Positions 52,588 to 60,040 of a stretch of 64,000 nucleotides of DNA are shown here, in pieces; positions within the stretch are counted from its first letter, which is position 1; every line of letters begins with the position of its first letter. The stretch covers positions 1 to 64,000 of the forward strand of contig CALMPB010000382.1 in the NCBI GenBank assembly GCA_937871985.1. Reading direction: 5' to 3'. A program made the translations under genes and the position numbers. A model generated the notes under the pieces. That model did no database searches and was not told where the DNA came from. It was given only the letters and a program-made list of their open reading frames with translations. The DNA is from an uncultured Burkholderiaceae bacterium. Its GTDB lineage: Bacteria > Pseudomonadota > Gammaproteobacteria > Burkholderiales > Burkholderiaceae.

Positions 52588-53475
52588 TCAGTCCTTTTTG
52601 CCGGCCGCCAGCGAAATGCCGCGCACACTGGCCCTGGGTTCGAAGACCTGCTGCCCGGTGGACAGGAACGTAAACAGATCGTGCGCGAAGGCGTCGAGCT
52701 GCGCCAGGTAGACGCGATTGGTGCGCACGAAGGCGTTGTACGCCAGCACGGCGGGAATGGCCACCGCCAGGCCCAGGCCGGTCATGATCAGGGCTTCGCC
52801 AACGGGGCCGGCGATGCGATTGATGTTGACGCTATCGGAAAGGCCGATGCCGACCAGGGCGTGGTACACCCCCCAAACCGTGCCGAACAAGCCGACGAAC
52901 GGCGCGGTGGAGCCGATGGAAGCCAATACGGTGAGCCCGTTCTCGAGCTTGGCCGTTTCCTCGTCGATGACCTTGCGGATGATGCGGGTGACGAAGGCGC
53001 TGGTCGAACCTTTTTCCTCAAGCTTCATAGCGCCGTATTTGGCGTGGTGGTTCCGCGCGTGAATGGCGTGGCTGGCCACATGCGCAAACGGTTCGGTCGC
53101 GCCGTGCGTGGCGATTTCGTTTTCGACCTGCTCGAGCGAGCTGGCTGCCCAGAACTGATTCAGGAAGCGGCGCGAATGCCGGTGCGTGCGCAGATTGCTG
53201 AACGACTTGACGAAGATCAGGTACCAACTGATCAGGGACATGAAAAGCAGGATGCCGAACAGGCTTTTGCCCACGAGATCGCTTTGCGCGATGAAGTGGA
53301 TGATGCCGCTTTCCGCGGTGATGGCCGAGGCCGAGGCAGCCGCCGAGGCGGTGGCGGCTGCGGCCGGAGTTGCGCTGCCCAACGCTGCGGCCGCGGGCGC
53401 CGCCGCCTGCGCATCGGATGCTGCCTGGCCTACTTGCGCAACAATATGCAATGCGCTGCTTACGAGATCGAACAT
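52588..53475 (-). CDS. exbB: Biopolymer transport protein ExbB
   Basis: 295 residues; MotA/TolQ/ExbB family. An Ala-rich N-terminal stretch (about 15-55), which is a periplasmic extension, precedes the first helix GKSLFGILLFMSLISWYLIF; helices two and three are around 185-275 with GSTAPFVGLFGTVWGVYHAL as the signature. It forms the pentameric channel around ExbD. Located eight bases after tonB. Confidence 0.93.
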   Translation of the reverse strand: MFDLVSSALHIVAQVGQAASDAQAAAPAAAALGSATPAAAATASAAASASAITAESGIIHFIAQSDLVGKSLFGILLFMSLISWYLIFVKSFSNLRTHRHSRRFLNQFWAASSLEQVENEIATHGATEPFAHVASHAIHARNHHAKYGAMKLEEKGSTSAFVTRIIRKVIDEETAKLENGLTVLASIGSTAPFVGLFGTVWGVYHALVGIGLSDSVNINRIAGPVGEALIMTGLGLAVAIPAVLAYNAFVRTNRVYLAQLDAFAHDLFTFLSTGQQVFEPRASVRGISLAAGKKD

Positions 53476-53483
53476 GGTGGTTC

Positions 53484-54263
53484 CTATAAAACGAAATCAA
53501 ATGGAATATCGGCCAATGCGGGATAGGCAACGCCGTTTTCGGTGTATGGCTTGAATTTCGCGCTGCGCGCCGCTTTCAGCGCCGACTCGTCCAGGCGCGG
53601 ATAGCCCGACGAAGTGCGCAGCGTCGCGTTGGCGACGGAGCCTTGCGGCGAAATCAGCACCCGAACCACGACCCGGCCCGCCTCGCCACGGCGCTGAGAA
53701 AGCCGGGGATATTCGGGGTTGGGACGCTGGCCAAGGTAATCGACCCGCCCGATGAGACGCGGCTTGTTGGGGTCGCGCGGCGCAGCCGGAGCCTTGGGCG
53801 CGGCCACCGTCGCGGCGGCTCCGCTGGGCGCCGCGGGCGGGGCCTCCGGCTTGGGCGTTTCCTGATGCTTGACGACCGGCTTGGGCCGGGGCTTGGGCTT
53901 CGGTTTAGGTTTGGGCGGTTCAGTGATCGCCTCGGGCTCGGGCTCTTTGACGACCGGCTCGGGCTCGGGTTCCGGAGGGGGCTCTTCGACCGGATCGGGC
54001 TCTACCTGGGGCTCGGGGGGCGGAGTCTCCTCGACCGGCTCCGGAGGCGTGGCCTGCGGCTCGGGTTCGGGCGCCGTATCGACGACCTCGGGCCCGATTT
54101 CGACGAACTGGATTTCGTCCGACTGAGGCATTGAGATGTCTGGTTTGACCGGCGCGGCGATGATGACGCCAAGAACGGCCAAATGCACTCCGATTACGCA
54201 AGCAGCGGCTGCAACCTTGATTTGTACAGAGCGGGATTTAGGGTAAAGACGAAAATGCAGCAT
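53484..54263 (-). CDS. tonB: Energy transducer TonB
   Basis: 259 residues. One N-terminal helix (about 15-37), then a long Pro/Glu stretch (60-95) changing to Pro/Lys (PKPKPKPKPRPKP) and an Ala/Pro linker, and the C-terminal TonB domain, with YPRLSQRRGEAGRVVVRVLI and TSSGYPRLDESALKA. It spans the periplasm to energise outer-membrane receptors such as the one at 60,041. It is the first gene of tonB-exbB-exbD, with a Fur-like element about 150 bases upstream. Confidence 0.93.
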   Translation of the reverse strand: MLHFRLYPKSRSVQIKVAAAACVIGVHLAVLGVIIAAPVKPDISMPQSDEIQFVEIGPEVVDTAPEPEPQATPPEPVEETPPPEPQVEPDPVEEPPPEPEPEPVVKEPEPEAITEPPKPKPKPKPRPKPVVKHQETPKPEAPPAAPSGAAATVAAPKAPAAPRDPNKPRLIGRVDYLGQRPNPEYPRLSQRRGEAGRVVVRVLISPQGSVANATLRTSSGYPRLDESALKAARSAKFKPYTENGVAYPALADIPFDFVL

Positions 54264-54413
54264 GCGTCCAACGACAAAAAGTTCATGAATCCAAACAAAG
54301 CCCTGTTAAAAGCCTGCGCACAGATACACGGATGCACAAAAGCTCTTTCCAAAACGCGGTTCAGGCCTTCCTTTGAAACGGCTTTGAGCAGGATAGACCG
54401 CAACAATATCAGA

Positions 54414-54432
54414 AATGCGAACCATTCGCAAT
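54414..54432. promoter_or_regulatory. Fur-box-like palindrome upstream of tonB
   Basis: AATGCGAACCATTCGCAAT has TGCGAA and TTCGCA as perfect 6-bp arms around CCA. On the minus strand TTGCGA (54431-54426) and TATTGT, 17 bases apart, make a modest promoter overlapping it. The core ATGCGAA(C/T)CATT is shared with the receptor upstream region at 60,005-60,016 on the other strand, which fits co-regulation by iron. Fur binding is inferred, not shown. Confidence 0.6.
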
Positions 54433-54510
54433 AATATTTTAATCCCGGTTGCTATCAAGCACCTTTGCTCTGCGAAAAGCGCAATCGCACAATTCATTTG
54501 AACCAAACCC

Positions 54511-55293
54511 TCAAGAAGGCTTGGCGACGCTAATTTCCCTTGCAGCTTCCTTCAACGCTTTCAACACCTTTTTTTCATGAGATAACGTGAAGGAGTCTGT
54601 TCGGCCTAATACGTTCAATGCCGCTACAGGCTCACCCAACGGCCCGAAAACGGGCACCGCAAATGCAGTAATTCCATTGAGCAGCGTTCCATCAATCCGC
54701 GAATAACCTTGTTTGCGCACCGCCAAAAATACGGCTGTCTCATCGATCCGATCCAGGCCGTTGCGTTCCACTTTTTCACGTTCAATCAAACGGGTCGACA
54801 TTGCCGGAGTCAGATAGGCTGCCAATACCCGCCCCGATGCAGTAGGCAGAACCGGAATGACAGATCCGACCCGCATCGTCAGCGCAATAGGATGATTACT
54901 AACGATCAACCGAGTCAAGGTAGGGCCGCGAGGCGACCAGACCATCAAGCCTACGGTTTCATCGACCGCCTGAGCCAACGTCTGAAGCACAGGATCCGCC
55001 CGTTTTATTACATCGAAACGGGCAACTGCAGCCAATCCAAGCTGTAAAGCAGCCGGCCCCAAATCGTACAAACGCGAAACCGCATCTTGCGTAATAAGCC
55101 CCGCCTGAATGTAGCTGACCAAATAGCGGCGCGCCTTCGCCGTCGGCATTCGAGCCTGGTTTGCAAGATGCGTCAAGGACAACGGCCCCGACGCCATCGC
55201 AACCGAATGCAACAGATCAGCCCCTACGACAATCGACTTGATACCCAATTCACGCTCAGCTTTCACAGTATTTTTTTGTTCCACTCTATTCAC
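54511..55293 (-). CDS. IclR-family regulator of the aromatic cluster
   Basis: 260 residues. The N-terminal winged helix-turn-helix (about 20-85; SLTHLANQARMPTAKARRYL) and C-terminal IclR effector domain (about 95-255; VGSVIPVLPTASGRVLAAYL) are both complete. It is divergent from the dioxygenase gene, 130 bases away, the usual layout for a local catabolic regulator. IclR proteins act as repressors or activators with an aromatic or organic acid ligand. This gene begins the more AT-rich segment. Confidence 0.9.
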   Translation of the reverse strand: MNRVEQKNTVKAERELGIKSIVVGADLLHSVAMASGPLSLTHLANQARMPTAKARRYLVSYIQAGLITQDAVSRLYDLGPAALQLGLAAVARFDVIKRADPVLQTLAQAVDETVGLMVWSPRGPTLTRLIVSNHPIALTMRVGSVIPVLPTASGRVLAAYLTPAMSTRLIEREKVERNGLDRIDETAVFLAVRKQGYSRIDGTLLNGITAFAVPVFGPLGEPVAALNVLGRTDSFTLSHEKKVLKALKEAAREISVAKPS

Positions 55294-55301
55294 CTAAACA
55301 A

Positions 55302-55311
55302 TGCGTAGTAA
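55302..55311 (+). promoter_or_regulatory. Upstream operator half-site (TGCGTAGTAA)
   Basis: TGCGTAGTAA here and TTGCTACGCA at 55363-55372 (reverse complement TGCGTAGCAA) are inverted copies with one mismatch, about 50 bases apart, flanking the promoter. This one lies 11 bases upstream of the -35. Confidence 0.5.
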
Positions 55312-55322
55312 AAATAAAATTT

Positions 55323-55351
55323 TTGACCTTAAAAAACAAGCTAAATAAAAT
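55323..55351 (+). promoter_or_regulatory. Promoter of the ring-cleavage operon
   Basis: TTGACC (55323-55328, 5 of 6 to consensus) and TAAAAT (55346-55351, 5 of 6) are separated by exactly 17 bases. The predicted start near 55358 gives a leader of about 65 bases. Confidence 0.65.
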
Positions 55352-55361
55352 TTATCACATT

Positions 55362-55374
55362 ATTGCTACGCAAT
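55362..55374. promoter_or_regulatory. Operator palindrome just downstream of the start site
   Basis: ATTGCTACGCAAT is a 5-3-5 perfect palindrome and contains the inverted copy of the upstream element. Located at +5 to +17 of the predicted transcript, it suits an IclR repressor, possibly with looping to the upstream element. Confidence 0.5.
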
Positions 55375-55423
55375 ATGAAATAACTTCGCAAGGTAAATAC
55401 CACCAATCACAACTGGAGGCAAC

Positions 55424-56530
55424 ATGAACACAAATCCGGACACCCACCATATCGATCGAGCGGCACTGGCCGAAGATGCAAAAGCGCTCCACCTGATGCA
55501 GTTCTGGGAAGAGCGAACCGATATCGAACTAAGGACTCCACGCGCCACAGCTCAACCCTTCCGTTGGAAATGGGCTGACATTGAGCCAAGGTTGCGCGTC
55601 GCATCGCGAACCGTGCCAATCGAAGAATGCGAACGCCGAGCCCTGCTCTTCGCAAATCCGGGGCTGCGCGGAAAGCCGTTTATCACCAACACGCTTTTTG
55701 CGGCCTATTCGCTTTACAACCCCGGAGAAAGGGCCCCGGTGCATCGGCACACTCCTTGCGCAAGCCGCTTCGTATTAGACGGAGACGGCGGCTATACCGT
55801 GGTCGAAGGAGAAAAGCTTCAAATGGCGCGCGGCGATCTTGTCATTACCCCTAACGGCACATGGCACGACCACGGCAACGATGGGGAAAACGCCATCATC
55901 TGGGTCGATGTGCTTGACGTACCTATGGTCGAGGCGTTCAACGCAACAATCTTCGAATTCGACTATGTGGATGCCGACGGCAAGAGCGTCTCGTATCAGG
56001 CCCGTAAACACACAAACGGATATTCAACGGCCATGTACGCAACGGGCGGCATCATGCCAGTAAACGTGGATCATCAACGTGGCCTCAACCGCCACTCCCC
56101 TATGTTTCTATACCGATGGGCCGATACTAAAAAGGCCCTGCATGCCATGCGCAAACACTATATCGACCCGCACGACGGTGTCATGGTCGAATACGTCGAT
56201 CCAACCGATGGTACATCGGTAATGCAAACGATGGCATTCCGCTGCCAGTTGCTGGATGCCGGCATGAGGACGTTACCCCAGCGCAGGATGTCTTCCGCCC
56301 TTTACGTAGTGCTGGAAGGAGAAGGTAAAACCGAAATCGATGGGCAGACGCTGGACTGGAAACGCAACGACGTCATCGCAGTTCCCTCATGGACCTGGTA
56401 CCGGCATTGCGTCACCGGCTCTGAACCTGCAGTCCTATATTCCGTCAGTGATGAAGTCGCCGCCAGGAAACTTGGGTACTACCAACGGGAAATCCGCAAC
56501 CATGTGGGCGACGTTCTAAAAACGCTCTAA
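55424..56530 (+). CDS. Gentisate/salicylate-type ring-cleavage dioxygenase (cupin)
   Basis: 368 residues, about the length of salicylate- and gentisate-1,2-dioxygenases, bicupin. Iron ligands are H107 and H109 in VHRHTPCASRF and H148 in GTWHDHGNDG (cupin motifs 1 and 2 of the N-terminal cupin); the C-terminal cupin (about 285-340; NDVIAVPSWTWYRH) lacks a full metal site. The enzyme opens the aromatic ring between the carboxyl- and hydroxyl-bearing carbons. Gentisate is the commonest substrate, but the family also covers salicylate, substituted salicylates and 1-hydroxy-2-naphthoate. The neighbours (lactone hydrolase, maleylacetate reductase) argue against a plain gentisate pathway. Ribosome binding site CTGGAGG. 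Confidence 0.82.
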   Translation: MNTNPDTHHIDRAALAEDAKALHLMQFWEERTDIELRTPRATAQPFRWKWADIEPRLRVASRTVPIEECERRALLFANPGLRGKPFITNTLFAAYSLYNPGERAPVHRHTPCASRFVLDGDGGYTVVEGEKLQMARGDLVITPNGTWHDHGNDGENAIIWVDVLDVPMVEAFNATIFEFDYVDADGKSVSYQARKHTNGYSTAMYATGGIMPVNVDHQRGLNRHSPMFLYRWADTKKALHAMRKHYIDPHDGVMVEYVDPTDGTSVMQTMAFRCQLLDAGMRTLPQRRMSSALYVVLEGEGKTEIDGQTLDWKRNDVIAVPSWTWYRHCVTGSEPAVLYSVSDEVAARKLGYYQREIRNHVGDVLKTL

Positions 56531-56571
56531 GCCCGGCGTTTCATTACTCACACTCATCGACAGGAAAAGAC

Positions 56572-57279
56572 ATGTCCAGCCAATCTCAGTGGAAAAAAAT
56601 CGACTTTGATGACGTAAGCATAGACGTTCATATTACAACCCCCACTCACACTCCCGTACGCGGAGGGATCGTCATGCTGCATGAAATCTTCGGCATAAAC
56701 AAAGCCATGCAACAAAAAGCCGAAAAATTCGCCGATGCCGGCTATCTCGTTGCTATGCCGGATCTATTTTGGCGCTCCGAACGGCGGATCAATCTTGGGT
56801 ATGACGAACAAGACAGGAAAAAGGGGTTCAGCCTCATGCAGGAGCTTTCATTCGCAAAAAGCATCCACGACATTATCGCGGTCGGATCCTGGGTCAACAA
56901 ACAACAAAACTGTGTGGAGCGCGTCGGAACGCTAGGGTTTTGCATAGGTGGAAAACTGGCCGTCCTTGCTGGAGCACACAAACCGTTCAAGGCGGCTATT
57001 GCTCTGTATGGCGTAAAGCTCGATGACAATACGGATCTGCTGCGGCGATATCCCGTTCCCATTCAAGTCCATGTAGGCGACAACGATGCCCATATACCTA
57101 TAGAAGCCAGCCTGAATGTGCAACAAGCCCTGCAAGAATCCGCTGCGGGAGAGATCTTCATTTATTCCGGCGCCCAACACGGATTCTTCAACGCCTCACG
57201 CACAGACACATACGACCCGCAAGCCGCCGAACTCGCACAAACACGTGTGCTTCAGTTTCTCGATGGAGCACTGGCATGA
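56572..57279 (+). CDS. Dienelactone hydrolase family protein
   Basis: 235 residues, alpha/beta hydrolase. The Cys-Asp-His triad is C124 in GFCIGGKLA, D172 in VGDNDAHIP and H203 in AQHGFF; E38 in LHEIFG is the residue that activates the Cys in dienelactone hydrolase. Such enzymes open unsaturated gamma-lactones to maleylacetate-type products. It lies 41 bases after the dioxygenase and overlaps the reductase by four bases, so it should act on a lactone formed from the ring-cleavage product. Confidence 0.88.
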   Translation: MSSQSQWKKIDFDDVSIDVHITTPTHTPVRGGIVMLHEIFGINKAMQQKAEKFADAGYLVAMPDLFWRSERRINLGYDEQDRKKGFSLMQELSFAKSIHDIIAVGSWVNKQQNCVERVGTLGFCIGGKLAVLAGAHKPFKAAIALYGVKLDDNTDLLRRYPVPIQVHVGDNDAHIPIEASLNVQQALQESAAGEIFIYSGAQHGFFNASRTDTYDPQAAELAQTRVLQFLDGALA

Positions 57280-58352
57280 ACACGTTCCCACTTGATCTGC
57301 CTGTAATCCGAGCCCGTTTCGGTGCAGGCTGCGCAACTTCTGACCTTAACGCCGCAATTGTGCATTCTGGAAACAGTAGAGCCCTAGTCATAAGCACAGA
57401 AAAAGGCGCCGAACGCTATCGCCCACTTATAGAGTCTTTAAAGGAGAACTGCGTTGGCACCTTCAATAAGGCGCGGCCGCATTGTCCTGTGGACGTTGCC
57501 ATGCAGGCATTAAGAAGCTTCATCCTCGCTGATGCGGACTGCGTCGTTGCCATCGGAGGCGGGTCAACACTGGGACTGGGTAAATTCATTGCAGCGCAAA
57601 CCGGTAAACCGTGGTTCGCAATCCCCACCACGTTTTCGGGCTCCGAGATGACCTCGCTGTATGGCGTCAAAATCGACAGCGAAAAGCGAACCCGTAAAAA
57701 CGCGGCCTGCCGGGCAACAGCCGTTTTTTACGATGCCAATATTGCCGCTACCCTGCCTGCGCACGAAACCGCAGCGACCGGAATGAACTGCCTTGCCCAT
57801 TGCGTCGAAGCTCTATACGCCCCCACATCCAATCCGCTTGCGAGACAACTGGGCATCGAAGCGGCTGCAATACTTAACCGCACACTGCCGCAATGTGCCG
57901 AAAACCCGGTCAACCAGCAGGCGCGGCAAGAGGCCCTGTATGCCGGCTTTACCGGTGGCCTATTGGTAGAGATGGTGGGTATCGGCATGCACCACAAAAT
58001 CTGCCATGTCATAGGAGGGCACTACGACATCCCACATGCCGATTCCAATAGTGCAGTACTGCCGCACGTACTTGCCTTCAACCAGGGCTCCTTGGGAACA
58101 ATCGGCGCTGCGCTTGCCAATGCCTTAGAGGCCAGCACCGCAGCAGCGGGAGCCTATGCACTGGCAAAGCGCCTCGGTGTTCCACTCAGTTTGCGTGAAC
58201 TGGGCGTACGCCATCATCATTTGCCCGCCCTGGCAAGCGAAAGCGCACATCACATCCAGCACAACCCACGGGCATTCACCGAAAACAATCTGCTTGAGAT
58301 CCTGGAGCAGGCCTGGCATGGAAGTCCACCCGATTGCTTAGGCAACAACTAG
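57276..58352 (+). CDS. Maleylacetate reductase (iron-type alcohol dehydrogenase family)
   Basis: 358 residues. VVAIGGGSTLGLGKFIAAQT (NAD(P)H-binding), PTTFSGSEMTSLYGVK and MNCLAHCVEALYA with MVGIGMHHKICHVIGGHYDI are maleylacetate-reductase hallmarks. The enzyme normally reduces the double bond of maleylacetate to 3-oxoadipate. Whether its substrate here is maleylacetate or the related maleylpyruvate is open. ATG at 57276 overlaps the hydrolase stop. Confidence 0.88.
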   Translation: MNTFPLDLPVIRARFGAGCATSDLNAAIVHSGNSRALVISTEKGAERYRPLIESLKENCVGTFNKARPHCPVDVAMQALRSFILADADCVVAIGGGSTLGLGKFIAAQTGKPWFAIPTTFSGSEMTSLYGVKIDSEKRTRKNAACRATAVFYDANIAATLPAHETAATGMNCLAHCVEALYAPTSNPLARQLGIEAAAILNRTLPQCAENPVNQQARQEALYAGFTGGLLVEMVGIGMHHKICHVIGGHYDIPHADSNSAVLPHVLAFNQGSLGTIGAALANALEASTAAAGAYALAKRLGVPLSLRELGVRHHHLPALASESAHHIQHNPRAFTENNLLEILEQAWHGSPPDCLGNN

Positions 58353-58381
58353 AAAACCACAATTATCAATGGAGAGACAAT

Positions 58382-59743
58382 ATGACAACCACGACCGATA
58401 TCGAGGCATACATAGACGAGAAACCCTTAAGCCGCCTCCAGTTACGAGCCATACTGCTTTGCGCACTAGTTGCCCTGCTGGATGGCTTTGATACTCAGGC
58501 AATTGCCTTCGTAGCTCCTATCCTCGCCAAAGCATGGATTATCGAAGTCACCAGCTTCGGGGTGGTATTCGGAGCCGGTCTATTGGGATTGGCGATTGGC
58601 TCATTGGTCATGGGGCCGCTGGCTGACAAATGGGGACGAAAAAGCGTAATTGTCGTGGCCTGCGCCATGTTTGGCATTTTCAGCCTTGCCACTGCGTTCA
58701 CGGGTGGCATAACCAGTTTGATTATTTTGCGGTTCCTCACAGGCTTGGGCCTGGGCGGCGCCGTACCAAACCTGATCGCCCTGACATCAGAATACTCCCC
58801 AAAGCGGCACCGCACATTCCTGACCACATTGATGTGGGCAGGCTTTCCGCTCGGAGCAGTCATCGGCGGCCTGGTCTCGTCACGGCTTATCCCAGCCTTC
58901 GGCTGGCACTCAGTGTTTTTGGCGGGAGGCGCCATGCCACTAGTTTTGGCAATATGCCTAGCTATCTGGCTGCCCGAATCCATCCGTTATCTAGCCACTC
59001 AACATCACAAGCGCAGCGCTTTCGACAAGCTGATAGATAAGCTGGCGCCAAGCTTGCAACACGCTAACGTGTTTATTCAGGATAAACCTCAGGCCCAGAC
59101 GAAAGTGCCTGTGCGGGAAGTATTCTCCGGCGGCAGAATACCGGGAACCCTATTGCTATGGGTAGTATTCTTCTCCAATCTGCTGATTCTGTATTTCCTT
59201 ATAAACTGGCTGCCCTATGTATTGCGCCAGGCCGGCCTTGCCATCGAACAGGCCATCATCGGAACCGTTGTTCTCAATGCAAGCGGCATCGCGGGGGGGC
59301 TTGTCCTTGGAAAGCTTGTCGACCAACAAGGGCCTTTCCGCATACTGCCAGCCAGCTATATCCTGGCAACTTTATCGATTGCGGCAATCGGCTACGCCCC
59401 CGCCCACATAGCCTTCAGTCTCGGAGCCATTGCGCTTGCCGGATTTTTTGTCATCGGCACCCAATTTTGCATGAACGCACTTGCCGCCAACTACTACCCA
59501 ACCAGCTCACGCGCGTCGGGCATCGGACTGGCTTTCAGCGTCGGGCGCATAGGATCAATCCTGGGCCCAGTAATCGGCGGCTTCATCCTGGCCAACAATT
59601 GGTCCACATCGGCTCTCTTCAACCTTTCAGCCATTCCAGCCTTAATCTGTGCCTACGCCGTCTGGCAAATAGCAAGACTACGGCAACAAGCCCCGGCCAA
59701 TAAGCTACCCCCTCATCGTGTTTGCTCCGATACCAAGGCCTAA
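58382..59743 (+). CDS. Aromatic acid/H+ symporter, AAHS family MFS
   Basis: 453 residues with 12 helices. VALLDGFDTQAIAFVAPIL contains the DGFD motif of the AAHS family (PcaK, BenK, GenK) and GPLADKWGRKSV is the loop 2-3 motif. It should import the aromatic acid that feeds the cluster. ATG at 58382 has GGAGAG; the reading frame upstream is not conserved. Confidence 0.88.
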   Translation: MTTTTDIEAYIDEKPLSRLQLRAILLCALVALLDGFDTQAIAFVAPILAKAWIIEVTSFGVVFGAGLLGLAIGSLVMGPLADKWGRKSVIVVACAMFGIFSLATAFTGGITSLIILRFLTGLGLGGAVPNLIALTSEYSPKRHRTFLTTLMWAGFPLGAVIGGLVSSRLIPAFGWHSVFLAGGAMPLVLAICLAIWLPESIRYLATQHHKRSAFDKLIDKLAPSLQHANVFIQDKPQAQTKVPVREVFSGGRIPGTLLLWVVFFSNLLILYFLINWLPYVLRQAGLAIEQAIIGTVVLNASGIAGGLVLGKLVDQQGPFRILPASYILATLSIAAIGYAPAHIAFSLGAIALAGFFVIGTQFCMNALAANYYPTSSRASGIGLAFSVGRIGSILGPVIGGFILANNWSTSALFNLSAIPALICAYAVWQIARLRQQAPANKLPPHRVCSDTKA

Positions 59744-59778
59744 AAACCGCGGCCCCATAAAGCCCCTTTAACGCTCAT

Positions 59779-59810
59779 CCCCTGGATTGGCTCGATAGCC
59801 AGCCCAGGGG
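59779..59810 (+). terminator. Hairpin after the aromatic cluster
   Basis: CCCCTGG (59779-59785) and CCAGGGG (59804-59810) enclose a second stem TGGCT/AGCCA around CGAT. A strong hairpin 35 bases after the transporter stop; the T content that follows is low. Confidence 0.5.
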
Positions 59811-59960
59811 TTCGTTCGTATGGAAAAAGCTCCCCTTATGCCACCCAGGGCTCGCCACAACAACGGTCTTTCACGCCTCTATATCTCCCTGAATTGCTAC
59901 AGAACTGTTGTTTTTAAGGCAACTGTCAGAATAATTTAAGGTAAATGACAGAATATCTAT

Positions 59961-59988
59961 TTGTATATATTTTCAATATGAATAGAAT
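59961..59988 (+). promoter_or_regulatory. Candidate promoter of the siderophore receptor
   Basis: TAGAAT at 59983-59988 (5 of 6) with a weak TTGTAT at 59961-59966 and a 16-base spacer. An inverted repeat CTGTCA (59923)/TGACAG (59946) lies just upstream and could be an activator site. Confidence 0.4.
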
Positions 59989-59998
59989 GGCACCACTT

Positions 59999-60017
59999 AA
60001 CAATAATGATTCGCATC
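59999..60017. promoter_or_regulatory. Fur-box-like element upstream of the receptor
   Basis: AACAATAATGATTCGCATC contains AATGATTCGCAT (60005-60016), the reverse complement of ATGCGAATCATT, matching 11 of 12 bases with the tonB element core. It sits between the predicted start and the ribosome binding site, where Fur would block transcription. Confidence 0.5.
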
Positions 60018-60040
60018 TTTAAGAAGGGAGTAAGTAAAAA

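Noticed and set aside
59923..59951. CTGTCA/TGACAG inverted repeat as Fur box
   Set aside because: The arms and 17-base spacing do not resemble a Fur site; the element at 59,999 fits better.
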